Origin: Triglochin maritima
Lineage: Eukaryota; Streptophyta; Magnoliopsida; Alismatales; Juncaginaceae
DNA length: 64,000 nucleotides
Assembly (NCBI GenBank): GCA_963682175.1
Contig: OY821775.1
Span: forward strand, 11,194,501-11,258,500
Direction: 5' to 3'
The position numbers were made by a program, and so were the translations under genes. This document shows positions 34,773 to 46,294 of this stretch, one piece after another. Below the pieces are notes generated by a model, which searched no databases, had not been told where the DNA came from, and was given only the letters and a program-made list of their open reading frames with translations. Numbering within the stretch: position 1 is the first letter of the stretch; every line of letters starts with the position of its first letter.

Positions 34773-37040
34773 GCTGCTAGTCGTTCTACAAGGGGACAAC
34801 TCTAAAGAAAAACTACTGAATTAGTAAGATTAATTGCACTTTGGACGATGAGAAGAGGTTGTAGAAATGCTGGTATTTATAGTGGAGGGATAAGTGACGA
34901 GTGCTTTACAGAACTACTTCTGTTGGGACACCTCTTTCAGAAGAACTGTGCATGTGGATTCTATAAACACTAAGAATCAATTCTTGTAATTTATTAATCA
35001 CCATATTAAATATGATAAAATGTCACTACAAATGTGAAGATTTTCATTTTTGGCATACTATAATTGGAAGTCCTTACTTGAAACTGTGGGGCACTTTATA
35101 GGTAATCTTTGAAAAGCATGACTACACTTGAAAGTCCTTGACTGAAACTTTGAAGCTTACTTGAGATCAAAATCTTCATCAGAGATGCACGTGTATAGTT
35201 TTCATCTAAACCAGAAAGACCATGCAAATTCTAATATGATTCTAAACATAAAAAATACCTGTGATCATAAGGACAACAGATATCTATGGGTTATAGATCT
35301 CACGGAGTACAAGAATAGGTATACGTCAAAAACTCATTTGTCTCGGTGCTGAAAACATTATATTTCAAGCTCTGTTACTCTCCAAACGAAAGTTGAGGTT
35401 CTTTTTTTTTCTTTTTAGGTTAGGTTTGTCGTATTCACTGACTTCCACCGTACTTACAGAGCGTTTTGTAAGTGGAAACCACGAAAAATAGATTATGTGG
35501 TCAAAAAGAAAACAACGAAAAATAGAAATCAGTGGAAATTAGTTTTCCTTAACTATTTGTGCAAAACATTGAAATCCACTGAAAAATTTAAAAAACTGAA
35601 TTCATTAACTATCATTTACGGAAAATTGATATTATTTGTAAATGTTGTATATATAAATGTATAATTTTATTGTGAAGAGTTTGTTGTACTTAAAATTTAA
35701 ATAGACATTGCACAATTTAGTTTAATTTAACTTAAAAATGTGATGCGTGAATTACATATTGTATACATATATCTTGTTGAAGAGTAAATTAATTAATAAG
35801 ATTATTGTAGTGATCATGTTATTCATGCACTTTTAAACAATATGTTAAATTAAATTTTGAATAATATTTTATGTTAAAATTTTATTTAACAAGACAATAC
35901 GAAGCCATCGCAGTAAGAAGCCGAGATCGATTCTTTTCTTCCATTTACTTGGTTTGTGCACCATTGGTTAGGATTGGTGTGGAATAATTACAAGGAAAGA
36001 GACTTCTTTAGGGATGACAATTAGGAAGGTCTGGTTCCTTTCATGCTAAAGGACTGTATTTGTTCCATAAAGTGAATATTTTTGTTAGAGAAAACCACAA
36101 TATTGAGAACAAATTGTCTGAAATACCTTGCATGTGACAAACTATATTATCTTTGAACAGATGCCTACTTTAGATGCCATATTCCATTGTCGTTGATGTA
36201 TTTGTCTGTGAAGCAAAGCACTACGACTTATCTTCTACAAATAGTTGGCAAGATCTTCGGTTTGAGTATGAATTATTTGGTATAAAATACGTTTTGTTGC
36301 TAAGTAAACAGATCAGTTCCAACTTACAAAGTGACTCCTTGTCATCATGCGTTGATTAATGGTCTAAGATCACTAAGATTCAAATATACACATTAAATAA
36401 GTTAAAAGCGATTTGTACGTGCCCTTTGTAGAGAATTTGGATGGGGACAAAGGGGAGGCAGTGATTTGGATCCACATCATTCCACTATTAGAGGCTAAAA
36501 ACATTTTGTAGATTAAACTAAACAATTTGGTGTTTGCCACGATTATAGTGACGACAATTAGTAGCCGCATCCTTACAAGTCGATAGATTCTAATGAAAAG
36601 GAAATAACCATGTAATCAAGGACACACAGTTTTAGTTCCTTGATGAGTGAACTTCTTTTAGGGCACAATCCTTTAGTAGTACTTGGAGTTGCTAGAGCAT
36701 GTACGCATGACATAAGCTTTTAAAGTCTAAAACCTCTATATATTATCATGCAAAAAACTTCAAAACTATATATAGTTATATACTATGTATGCATGTATTC
36801 AGTAAACTAGTATGGATGCTCTGGTTAGACATTTTTTCCATTGCGAATGGTATGCCTTTTGAACTCGGAGAGACCACTGGTTTTACGATTGATAATGATC
36901 GAACAATTCTATTCATGTTTGAATTATCACCCAAGAGAGGAAGTTTTGGTGGACCGTTGAAAAGACTGGTTAGTGGAAAACAATTTCATGTTGTTCAAAC
37001 TAAAGTATTTTATGTTAAGTTTTTTTTGAAATAATGGTTA
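34773..37040. other. SWEET promoter side and intergenic DNA
   Basis: AT-rich with no recognised gene. The first few hundred bases above 34772 should hold the SWEET promoter. No long repeat or transposon end was identified up to the MULE fragment at 37.04 kb. Confidence 0.4.
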
Positions 37041-37044
37041 AAAA

Positions 37045-38907
37045 AGAACATTGGAAGAATACAACGGAACAAAACTTATTTGACAAACTATGGTTATTGA
37101 AAACGGCAACTATAATGTCGTTTTCATTAAAAAACGATATTGGCAATGTCGTTTTCAGTCCTTACTAAAAACGGCATCAGTGATGTCGTTTTGATTAGAT
37201 AGAAATTTCTTAACACTGATTTCTAGACGGATTTAAGAATAAACGGCAACACTAGTGTCGTTTTCATTCAAGGAAAAAATGAGCCAAGATGTCATTTTTC
37301 AGTAGGTTAAAACGGCAGCCGCCACCCACCCTTGTTTCCCCACTCCTCCACGTTACCGCCCACCCCTTCTCCTCATCCCTCTCTCCAGCGATTTTCTTCC
37401 TCCATGTGGTCGTTTCACGTGTTGGATTCGTTTTTAGGTACATTTAACTTATTTTTTGTTAACTTTTGGCTTGATTAGTGTGGATTGGTTTGAAATAGTT
37501 GTTTGTGTTTTTAAACATGATTTTGGTTGATACAGAGTTGTGCAGCCAACTGTCATTGGTTTGTGACTTCATCGTTGACATTTTTAGGATATACCAATAT
37601 CATAGTCTCCCTTTCATCTCTTTTACTGACGAAATATTTATTCAGTCACAGATAAGTAATCATGATGATAGGACAAAGTGGTAAGCCACGACATTGTTGA
37701 AGAAAGTTTGTGGTTATTATACCAAAACGACGACCAAAATTATGACTTAATGCCCAATACGAAACGTCATCTTGTTCTTTAATCCACTTGAACACATAAG
37801 GTGATTAACCTTGATATCCTTCATATACTCTTCAAATGTTTTTTATCAGGAGAGACACCGACATGCCAAAATTTATGATGCAATTCCACATTCTTGCACC
37901 GAGCATTTCTTGACATATTTGCATTTTTGTGTCTCAAATAAAATCTGTGAACGCGACCTCGCTGTGGGGGAAAAATATCTTCACAATATTGGTAAGACCC
38001 GGAAACCGGTCACTAATAATACACAATCTATCTCATGTGCATACTCTACTGGACAAAATACTTAAGAACCATTGTCATGAGCTGCCAGATTCTTTTTCAA
38101 CAACTGCAAATGCCAAAAGAAACAAACCAAAGTTCGCGTCAGTACTCATAGCAACCAAAAGAGCACTTTCAAACTTGCCGAACAAATGAGTCTCAGCAAT
38201 ACTAAGCACATGTCTGCAAAACTGGAAACCTTCAATTGATGACGCGAATGACCAAAAAATTCTTTGAAACTGCTTAATATTTTGGTTTATCCTCTTCGTA
38301 TGAATCTCAACAACTGTGTCGGGGTTGGTGGTGCAAATATTAGACATAAAACGTATTAAATTACGATAAGATGTTTTATCGACTTTGTATACTTTTTTCA
38401 ATGCTTTCTTCCGATCGTACCAAGCTTTATCGTACTTGATGTCTATGAAGTAATGAGTTTTCACTAGAGTTTGAATTTCTGCATGAGTGACAATGATGTT
38501 TGTTCGAATGATGACAAGAATAATATTAGAAATTAAACTTGCATCACATTGCACATGGTCTTGCAAAAGACCCTCATTGCTGCAATTATGTTCAGATCTG
38601 TACATCTTCACTTGAAAACATTCTTTACTTTGACTATAAGAGGCATGTATCCTTCATTCATACTTTTTCTTCAAACAACAAGCTGCAAATACTTTCGACG
38701 TAGACATTAACACTTTGAATTTAACACCTTTTCGCAAATGTCGTTCCTTCAACTGCTGCAATAAATCTTCTTTTGTGGCGAAAGTTTTATGCAACCAATA
38801 ATTACGTTCATCTTCTAAGTTATCATATTCATTGTATGCAGCAATACCTCAATCAGTATTTCCAATATTGACCGAATCTTTGATCCAATTCTCGTCAGGA
38901 TCTATGC
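37045..38907. mobile_element. Rearranged MULE fragment
   Basis: The left end carries AACTTATTTGACAAACTATG (MULE terminal sequence) and six or more AAAACGGCA...TGTCGTTTT units (37085-37310). A CT-rich leader like that of the complete MULE follows (37320-37430), then from about 37530 the transposase in the opposite (minus) direction. In the complete element the leader and transposase point the same way, so an inversion or a join of two copies has happened near 37.5 kb. The 5' part of the transposase is missing where the homology stops at about 38907. Confidence 0.65.
37530..38907 (-). pseudogene. MURA-type transposase fragment
   Basis: Matches the transposase at 12661-15195 from FDENW-like (DPDENWIKDS, about 38880) to NQ.QLAAQLC (37540). 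The longest open piece (38075-38611) covers EHNCSNEGLLQDHVQCDASL, YFIDIKYDKAWYDRKKAL and the catalytic segment VLSIAETHLFGKFE, where the first catalytic Asp (D of SIDET) has become Ala. That change plus stops makes it inactive. Confidence 0.78.
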
Positions 38908-40440
38908 CCGGCATGTTAGACCCTAACCTTTTAGGGTTACTGTTGAGAGAGATGGGTTTTGCATGGGAATGGAGCGTGAACATTGGGCTTGGTTGAAGTG
39001 ATGGGTGTAGGGGCCGGCTACTGTTGGCTTGAGTTGGTTTTGTAGAGAAAATCAACGCTTGTTTCCCTTCCTTCTTTTCTTCACCCAAACCACTCTCTCA
39101 CCTTCTTCTTCCTTTTCCGGCGACCAGAGGAGGTGGACGCAGCTCCGGCGTGAGGCGCGTGCGGTTGGCGCGAGTGGAGGTCGTGCGGAGGTTGCGGTCG
39201 TGTGGCGACGTGGAGCAGATCTCTGGCGTGCTTCGTCTTACATTTGAGGTATGCCGGTTTAATATCTTGGTTTTTTTGCTCACCACGATGGTGGGGAGTT
39301 GTAGTCGGTCGTGGGAGGTCGGAGACCTCGTCGGCGACGAGAAATGACGTAAAATCCTAGGCAGGCACGGGGTTGCTGTCGACCAACGGTCGACCGGTGC
39401 CTTCGGGCGGTCGGCTTGTTTAGTGTTTTTGCCCAACTTTAACCATCATCGGTCGAACGATGCTATGTGGCGGTCGACCGGTTGTGCGTGTGTTGGTGGG
39501 TCAGAGGTTTTCCTGTTGGTTTTCGGTCGACCATTCCTAGTTTTTGGTTCGACCGGAACTTAAGTAAACTTGATTATATTGCATGTTGTTCGATCGATTA
39601 TATATCTTGTTCGACCGTTATATGACTTAGACTATTAGGATGACCCTGGTAGTTTTCGGTCGACCGGGATCCCTGAGTCGGTCGACCGAATAGACTTGTG
39701 TGATTTTGACGAGACTCCAGATTTTGACCCTTTATTCGGTCGACCGGTTTTAGATTGGTGTTCGACCGTTTGGACTTAAGTGATGCGCAGAGAGTTCGAA
39801 CGTTGCAGACTTTCGGTCGACCGGATTGCCTATTTCGGTCGACCGTTTGTGCGCAGAACTAAACTTCTGGTCTTGTGTTGTGTCAACTCTGTTCACGGAA
39901 ACCCATGTCCTCGCTTAGAGCGTACGTTGCTCGTGCCTGCCCAGAGACCACCGTGTGGAAGGGTGTGGACACTTAGGTCACGCCACCTCCGTTGATGGAC
40001 AGTGGTGTGACGTGTTGTTGCTTGACTCTCTGTAGAGTAGCAGACCTGAGGGATCGCGCATCCCAATGCATGTTAATGCATAGCTCGTGGAGCTTGATGA
40101 CCCTGCAGACTACGGTCTGGACCCGTCCGATGTTGTGCACCTATCAAGAGGTCATTCACGCCCAGGGGTGTTTTAGATATATTACCCAATTCCAATCTAT
40201 TGGTTAAAGTAGTGGTAGCGCCCTGCCTAACTAAAATACTCATGTCTTTCTTTCATTTCGTCTTTTACGATGGATGGTTATTCTTATGTGCACTCACCTG
40301 TTTCTTGGGGTCTAGATTATTATTTTAACTTCAATGGATGTGGTCGAGAATTTGGAATAATTGGAGCGACTTTCAAAGAAATACGATGATCACATTAATG
40401 TAAGATATCATTAGTATTTTATTATTTTTAGGTTTTCCCC
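38908..40440. other. GC-rich block with GGTCGACC array, possible LTR
   Basis: Starts TGTTAGACCC at the point where MULE homology ends and is much more GC-rich than its surroundings. It has open frames on both strands but no motif I recognise. It contains an array of CGGTCGACCG (39365-39855). The abrupt start with TG and the lack of genes suggest the LTR of a retrotransposon unrelated to the 26942 family, but I did not find its other end or a target duplication. Confidence 0.35.
39365..39855. repeat. Array of CGGTCGACCG palindromes
   Basis: At least nine copies of GGTCGACC within 490 bp, most as CGGTCGACCG, plus GTTCGACC half-variants, at intervals of roughly 25-90 bp. This is the densest such cluster in the window. 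Confidence 0.9.
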
Positions 40441-40582
40441 CTCGTTTGCACCTTCCATGCTTTTCGTACCTACTGAGTATGCTTCAACTTGAACAGTAAT
40501 TAGATGTATTTTTTTCTTCAATTTGGTAGCATTATGTCAATTATACTTAGTTACGTGTCCCTAAAAATTGCTTGATTCTGAT

Positions 40583-40844
40583 TAGGGGTGAGCTTTGGTC
40601 CAGGACCGGACCGAACCGGACCGAAACCCGAATTTTCGGGAAGTCCGGACCGAAGACCGGACCAAATAGGTTTGGTCCGGTCCGGTCCGGGTCGGTCCAA
40701 AACCCGGATTTTCCCCTTAAATTTTCGGTCCGGTCCGGACCGAAGACCGAATTTCCAAAATGTTGTAGACCGAAGACCGGACCGAAAAAATTCGGTCCGG
40801 TTCGGTCCGGGTGCCCGGATCGGACCGAATTTTGCTCACCCCTA
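40583..40844. mobile_element. hAT-type MITE, CCGGACCG-rich
   Basis: A 262-bp element bounded by TAGGGGTGAGC and GCTCACCCCTA with identical 8-bp flanks ATTCTGAT (40575-40582 and 40845-40852). The inside is nearly all GGACCGAA/TTCGGTCC and CCGGACCG units, giving strong self-pairing. Frames read through it are artefacts. Confidence 0.93.
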
Positions 40845-40929
40845 ATTCTGATTATAGGTAGCCTCTGTACGTTTGTCTTGGACAGATTTTTGGGGATGGT
40901 TCGAGGAAGTAGGTGTTACTCCTAAAATC

Positions 40930-42640
40930 TTATAACGGGCTAATTTCTAATTACCGTGTCTTAGTGAACATATAGTATCATAGCCAAGATACTTCAATTG
41001 TCTTGCTAATTTACTGTAAAAGTAACATTTTTGTTTCAATTATAGTGACCAATTCATACAACTTTATGATCTAACCTTTAGAATTAGAAATAGTCTCATG
41101 CCTATATATATGGTATATACTACATACGACACATCAAATGCCATGGTTATCGTGAAATTTGAGTTGTAAAGTCCACAATGGTTTCGGGTTTGTCAATTAT
41201 AAACCACTATAGCTCAAAAGTAGGTTAAGTATCGATTACCAGTTTACCACTACTCACAGAAAAAGTTGAATTGTAAAGCATTGATTGGTTTAGCTATTTA
41301 TTTCACCCAAAGTATAGTTTCGTATGGGGAAAGTTGAAACTTTGGAACTTACGTTGATTATCAACTCATTTTAGCTTACCTTTTTTATACATAAATAGAA
41401 ATATAATATGAATATTAAGTAGCATATTAAGGACTTGGTGCTAGACCCGATGAAAGTTAATCCTCAACAATGGGTTACACTATTAGACTATTGGGAAACC
41501 CCGGAATTTAAGGTAAATTGGTATTTTAAATTATTCAAAGTTATGATATACTTTTAATTTGTATTTTTGTACATTTAATTAGTGCAAAAGTGAGGTAAAC
41601 AAGAACAACAGAGCCAAAAATGTAATACCCCACATTTGCGGCACGAAGTCCATTGCTCTCAAAGCTGAGGAAATTGTAAGTTGTGAACAAATTTAACTCA
41701 TTTACTTCATTTCTTGGTATGGAGAGCAAAAAGCATATTCCTATAACCATGTTACTTCTTTAACAAATTTAATTAAATTGTATATTGCCATAATCCTAGA
41801 ACTATTCAACTCCAACAACATTGCTTGAATTAGGTTGATAGATTGTCATTAATGTGCTCTAGAAGATGTTGGTTGGTTGGTTGATCTAAGTCTTTGATAT
41901 TTTGAAAGTGACATCAAACTTGGGCAGGGCTTGAGGAATATCAGAAGTTCAGAACTTGAGGTTCTGCCTTCCTTCAGTTTTTGGTGTATGTTTGATGTGT
42001 AGTTGGGACTACAAGGTGTATTTGTGGTTTTATATGTGCGCTGTCTACTTTTGCATGGAAGATGTGTGTAGATATGATATATGTCACCGATGGGAATTCA
42101 ATTTTATTGATAGAAGAGTGTGATAAATAAGTTTACATTCGTATTAAGATAACGTGATCATGGATTAGTTACTCTTTGTGATCTAATATATCCTTTGAGA
42201 AAAGGAAATGAGAAGGTTAAGAATGTAAAATTTTAAGTTAATACTTAAACTAGTGCAACATTAATTTTGGTTTACTGATTTTTAGCGTCAAATAAAAAAA
42301 TGACAGTATGTTGCCAAAATGCCATATTGGTCATATTCATATGGAAGAAGAAAATCCTCATTGACAGGGGTTTACAAGCAAATGACCCATTTTCATTCTC
42401 TCTTGGACTTTGTCGGTTTGAAACTATTCGACTTTCAGATTGCGCCATTTCAAATCTGATTAGACTACATATAAGATATGTAGTCCCTAGTACCTTAATC
42501 AAAGTTAGTCTGTTTGTTATGGTTATGCATTTTGTAGAGAAAAGCGAATCCAGAAGACTCACCTCCAACTCGAGTGATTGACATCATTTCATGCTTATAT
42601 TTGTACATTATATCCATTATCTTACACCTAAGCAATGCTA
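40930..42640. other. Intergenic, nothing recognised
   Basis: AT-rich DNA with short frames only. I see no protein motif, transposon end or RNA gene. Confidence 0.4.
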
Positions 42641-42649
42641 CGTGACGAG

Positions 42650-44000
42650 TTTTATGTTTGAATTTCAGAAATAAAGAGGTTTGAAGAGAAGAGCTATGAA
42701 AGGACCCAAAAGCAGGAAAAATGACTTAATTGTGAGACCTGAGGACTAAGATGCAAGGGAAAAGGACTTGATCGTAAGACCGAAGGACCTAAGAGCAAAA
42801 TAGGAAACTCCACACCATCATGGGGAGTATTTTGGCAATTCGATTCGGGTCGGAGCTCCAACAAACCAAGTAGATGCATCGAAGACCAAGAAATACTTCA
42901 AGCAAAGCCCACAACGAAAACCAAACGGATCTAAAGCATATAGACCGCCAATTGGCGGTCCAGATAGCCCAGGATCCGTTTAGTTTTCTATAGCACGTGT
43001 ATTAGTGTATGCTTAGTCTATTTTTGGTATTGGTTTAATCCCACATCGGGGGGATTGTCCCGGATTAGCTTTTTCCATGCATATAAATAGAACTCTTCAC
43101 CTTCCATTGTAATCACCCATTGCTTGGTGGCATTCTCTTTACTAAGGAGTGAGCCTTGACGCAAAAACTCAAGGTGGAGAAGAATGCTACCTTCAATGTG
43201 AGTCATTTGTTAATAAAATAATTCTTCTAGTTTCTTTTAATCTTGTATTATGTTTTCTTTTGTTAATATAGTTAGTGTAATGAGTAGTGAGTAGTTCCAT
43301 CCCCATTTGGGGGGTGAAGAAATATGTGATATAATCATGTAGTGTATTAAGTGTGTGTTATCTTTATCCTTTGAGCTTTATATGATTTCCATAACCATCT
43401 AATGAGTTTTCACTCTTATATTTGATATGCTAATGCTCTTGAATGAAGCTTAGCTTATGCTTTGATTAGTGGAACTATTTTATGGGGAATGATAAGGTTA
43501 GGATATGGATGAAGTTAATATTGGAAACACAATTTGTAGTGTATGTGCTTTTGTTGCCTTTACCTTAGCTAATGTATTGTATGTTTTAATGATGCAGTCT
43601 TATCTTAATTCATGTGGAGGCATAGTAGGGTCTAGTCTTTATACTTAAGTTCATTTAGCTTCATTCCAATTATTGTCTTGTATGTTTTAATGATGTAGTC
43701 TTATCTTAATTCATGTGGATGCAAAGTTGGATGTAGTTTTATGATTTCATGCACTACATGTTGTGAGGAGCTTAATTGAACACACACACACATCTTCATA
43801 TTCACATTATTTCTCTACCCCCTACGAGGCTTAGTTTTATTACTTATCTTTCATTTCTTTTTGCATCTTAGTGTAGTTTAGTGTAATCAACCTCTCTCTC
43901 CTTCTTTTACCTCTCGCCTTCGAACAAACCAAGCGTCGACACACCTCCCAGTGGACGACCCGTATTTGCCACCGCTTCAACGCGGTCGTGCACTTGCGGT
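42650..44000 (+). mobile_element. LTR-like retrotransposon remnant
   Basis: AATCCCACATCGGGGGGATT followed by CATATAAATAG (TATA box near 43080), an AATAAAATAA signal (about 43213), and GGACGACCCGTATTTGCCAC...GCGGTCGTGCACTTGCGG (about 43950-44000) together resemble LTR and untranslated leader sequence of plant retrotransposons. Ends, target duplication and gag/pol were not found, so the limits and class are tentative. Confidence 0.35.
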
Positions 44001-44044
44001 TAATATAAAACGATCAATCATCGAGCACAGATGTGGTGTTTGTT

Positions 44045-44640
44045 GCTTTCTGACAAGGATCCTGCTTCAGTGGAGATTAAGGTGATAATATAGTTTTTAA
44101 GCTTAATTCTTGTTGTTGTATGTCAAATTCTTTTTTATCACATTGATGAATGTGTGAGTGTAGAGTAAACTGAGAGAAGAGAAAGCAAATATCAGAGATT
44201 CTGGTTCTATGGTTAGTACAGGTAGACACGAGGCCCTTGCAAAAGTAATGGGTAATGATGAGCACGGCCGTGTTCGAGCAGTAGGCGCTCTCGTTACTCC
44301 TACCGACATATTTGGTTGTAGAGCTGCTTCAAGTGCTGAAGAGATAAATTTCCGAGTCGAAGTCGGAATCAACCAGAGAATGGAAGCCATAGGAAGTGAG
44401 CGAGAAATAATAACCGAGCAACGACAAATAATAGCCGAGATGAAAGAAAGGATGAGCCTTAATGAAACTCGATGTGCTCAACATGATCAATTTTTCCTCC
44501 AAATGTCGAGAAGATTTGGCTTCAACTTAAGTGACATGGTAAATATAAAAAAAATTATAGATAGTTATAGAATTTTACGATAATTGAAATTTTTTTAATT
44601 AATTTTTTTATGAAACTCAGAATGAATATGGAGTGTAAGA
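44045..44640 (+). pseudogene. CACTA (En/Spm) TNP-type gene, 3' exons
   Basis: Two exon-like pieces. WCLLLSDKDPASVEIK ends at an AAG|GTGATA donor (about 44081). It is followed by an acceptor GTGTAG and SKLREEKANIRDSGSMVSTG, RHEALAKVMGNDEHGRVRAV and GALVTPTDIFG (about 44163-44310), the conserved C-terminal part of plant En/Spm (Ptta-type) transposase-associated proteins. A coiled-coil tail follows (44340-44540), then a donor ATG|GTAAAT and a short last exon. The 5' exons and any TNPD-like transposase are not present upstream, so the gene is truncated. Confidence 0.68.
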
Positions 44641-44959
44641 TGAATCTTCTCCAATGACTTCTAGGAATGGACGGGGAGTTGGGGAGATGTATAAGTTTGT
44701 TTCCTTTACTTGAGTCTTAAAACACTTGTTATTTACTTTGACTAGTAACTTAAATATTTTGTTGAACTTTGCTTATTAGTATCAATGAATAATATGCATG
44801 ATTGTAATTGACAACAAATTTCTTGTATGCATATGCTTGTGGGATGATGGATATACAATGTGTTTCTTGTATGCATCTGTTTTACAATCTATTGTATGAA
44901 ACAAGATTTGAAATGAATAATAACAAAAAAATAGATTGTAAAAGTATCTGGAATAAAAC

Positions 44960-45279
44960 TTAGCTACAGCCAAAGAATATTTCCGTGGCTATTGGTCATT
45001 AACAGATGACCAATAGCCACGGAAATATTTCGTGGCTGTTACTACAATTACCATATCAGCCACGGATTTTATCCGTGGCTGATACATATTTACGGGCTCA
45101 CTTCTCCCGCCAAAAAGGAAACAACGTCGATATTTATTCGTCACAATTTCCGTGGCTGAAGATCTACAGTGACTGTCGTATTAACCACGGGAAAAATCCG
45201 TGGCTGTTGGTCCATTGCGACGGACACTTAGCTACAACCACGGAATTTTTCCGTGGCTAAAGGGTAAAAGTGTTGTAGT
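44960..45279. mobile_element. CACTA transposon 3' terminal region
   Basis: Subterminal repeats of TTTCCGTGGCT in both directions (at least eight, as AGCCACGGAAA or TTTCCGTGGCT), ending AAAAGTGTTGTAGTG. Read inverted, this is the CACTACAACAC terminus of CACTA elements. A perfect 23-bp inverted repeat with a 6-base loop lies at 44977-45028. The opposite terminus is not seen in the window, so the element is probably truncated on the left. It belongs with the TNP-type gene just upstream. Confidence 0.8.
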
Positions 45280-46290
45280 GGTGGTGACTACGGGCGCGTG
45301 CATTTTGGGATCAGATTCTCTCGTTCGGACCACTGAGGTCGACATGATTACTTGTATCTCCTTTTGTTATATCTGATGTAATCATGTAGTTTTTTGACAA
45401 ACTCTGATGTAATATGGTGTACCACTTGTATGTTTTTATGATAAGTAACAGTCCCGTATTTTGATTATTGATCTCTGATTTCTCGATGATAAATTTTAAA
45501 TTCTCTGCTGTTAAGGGATGTTACACTATGACTCCGGACAATTTTGGGCACAATATTAGGTGGACTATTACATGAAAATAGGGACAGGTGACAGGGGTAA
45601 CATCAATTAAAAACCCGGCAAAGTCGAGAAATATTAGAGGAACAACTACAGAACTACTAATAAAATGATGATTAGACATATTGCAGGTGGTTATAGTGGT
45701 ACTTTTGGGAGAGCTACTACTAAATATAGACACATGTCGCGATAAAGACATTACTACTACTGAATTTAAGGGAAGCAAAGTGACATCTTTTAGGAACTTA
45801 GTTGTTGATGAAGGGTATGCATTTCAAAGTTAAGGAGTGAAGGGTATGCATTTAAGAGCGAAACCAGGGCAGTTGATGGCATCACAAAGAGATATTTGCA
45901 TTGTTAAATTCCCTTCATTAAAACAATTTTGCCATCGTCAATTACAGAATCAATAAGTTTTCCACCTTTAACAGTGTTTTTATAAGTTCAAGGCTAGGAT
46001 ATAGTCAAAAAACCTAGAGCAATGTGTTCCATACTAAGATTAAGCAAGATATCCGGACACCAAATGGATGTAAAATCAAATCTCATATGTTAACAGAAAC
46101 ACTTCTTTGAAGCAAACAAAAATCCCTTGAGACGACACATTTATATAAACACAATAACAAGTGTTCTCTCGAAAATGTTGATGATAGAATGATAGTACAA
46201 CAACATGAATAAACCTAAACACCATATCAGTTAATAACCCACAAACTCCACAATACCTGTACAAACAATAGAACATAACATCTTCTCCTC
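45280..46290. other. Intergenic, 3' flank of the DUF3593-type gene
   Basis: No gene recognised. Open frames are short and lack motifs. The right end may hold the 3' untranslated region of the minus-strand gene ending at about 46295. Confidence 0.4.
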
Positions 46291-46294
46291 AACA

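Noticed and set aside
39029..39436. GC-rich open frames on both strands
   Set aside because: No domain, both strands open because of base composition; more likely retrotransposon LTR than gene.
40572..40925. 117-codon frame
   Set aside because: Lies in a CCGGACCG-rich MITE with exact target duplication.
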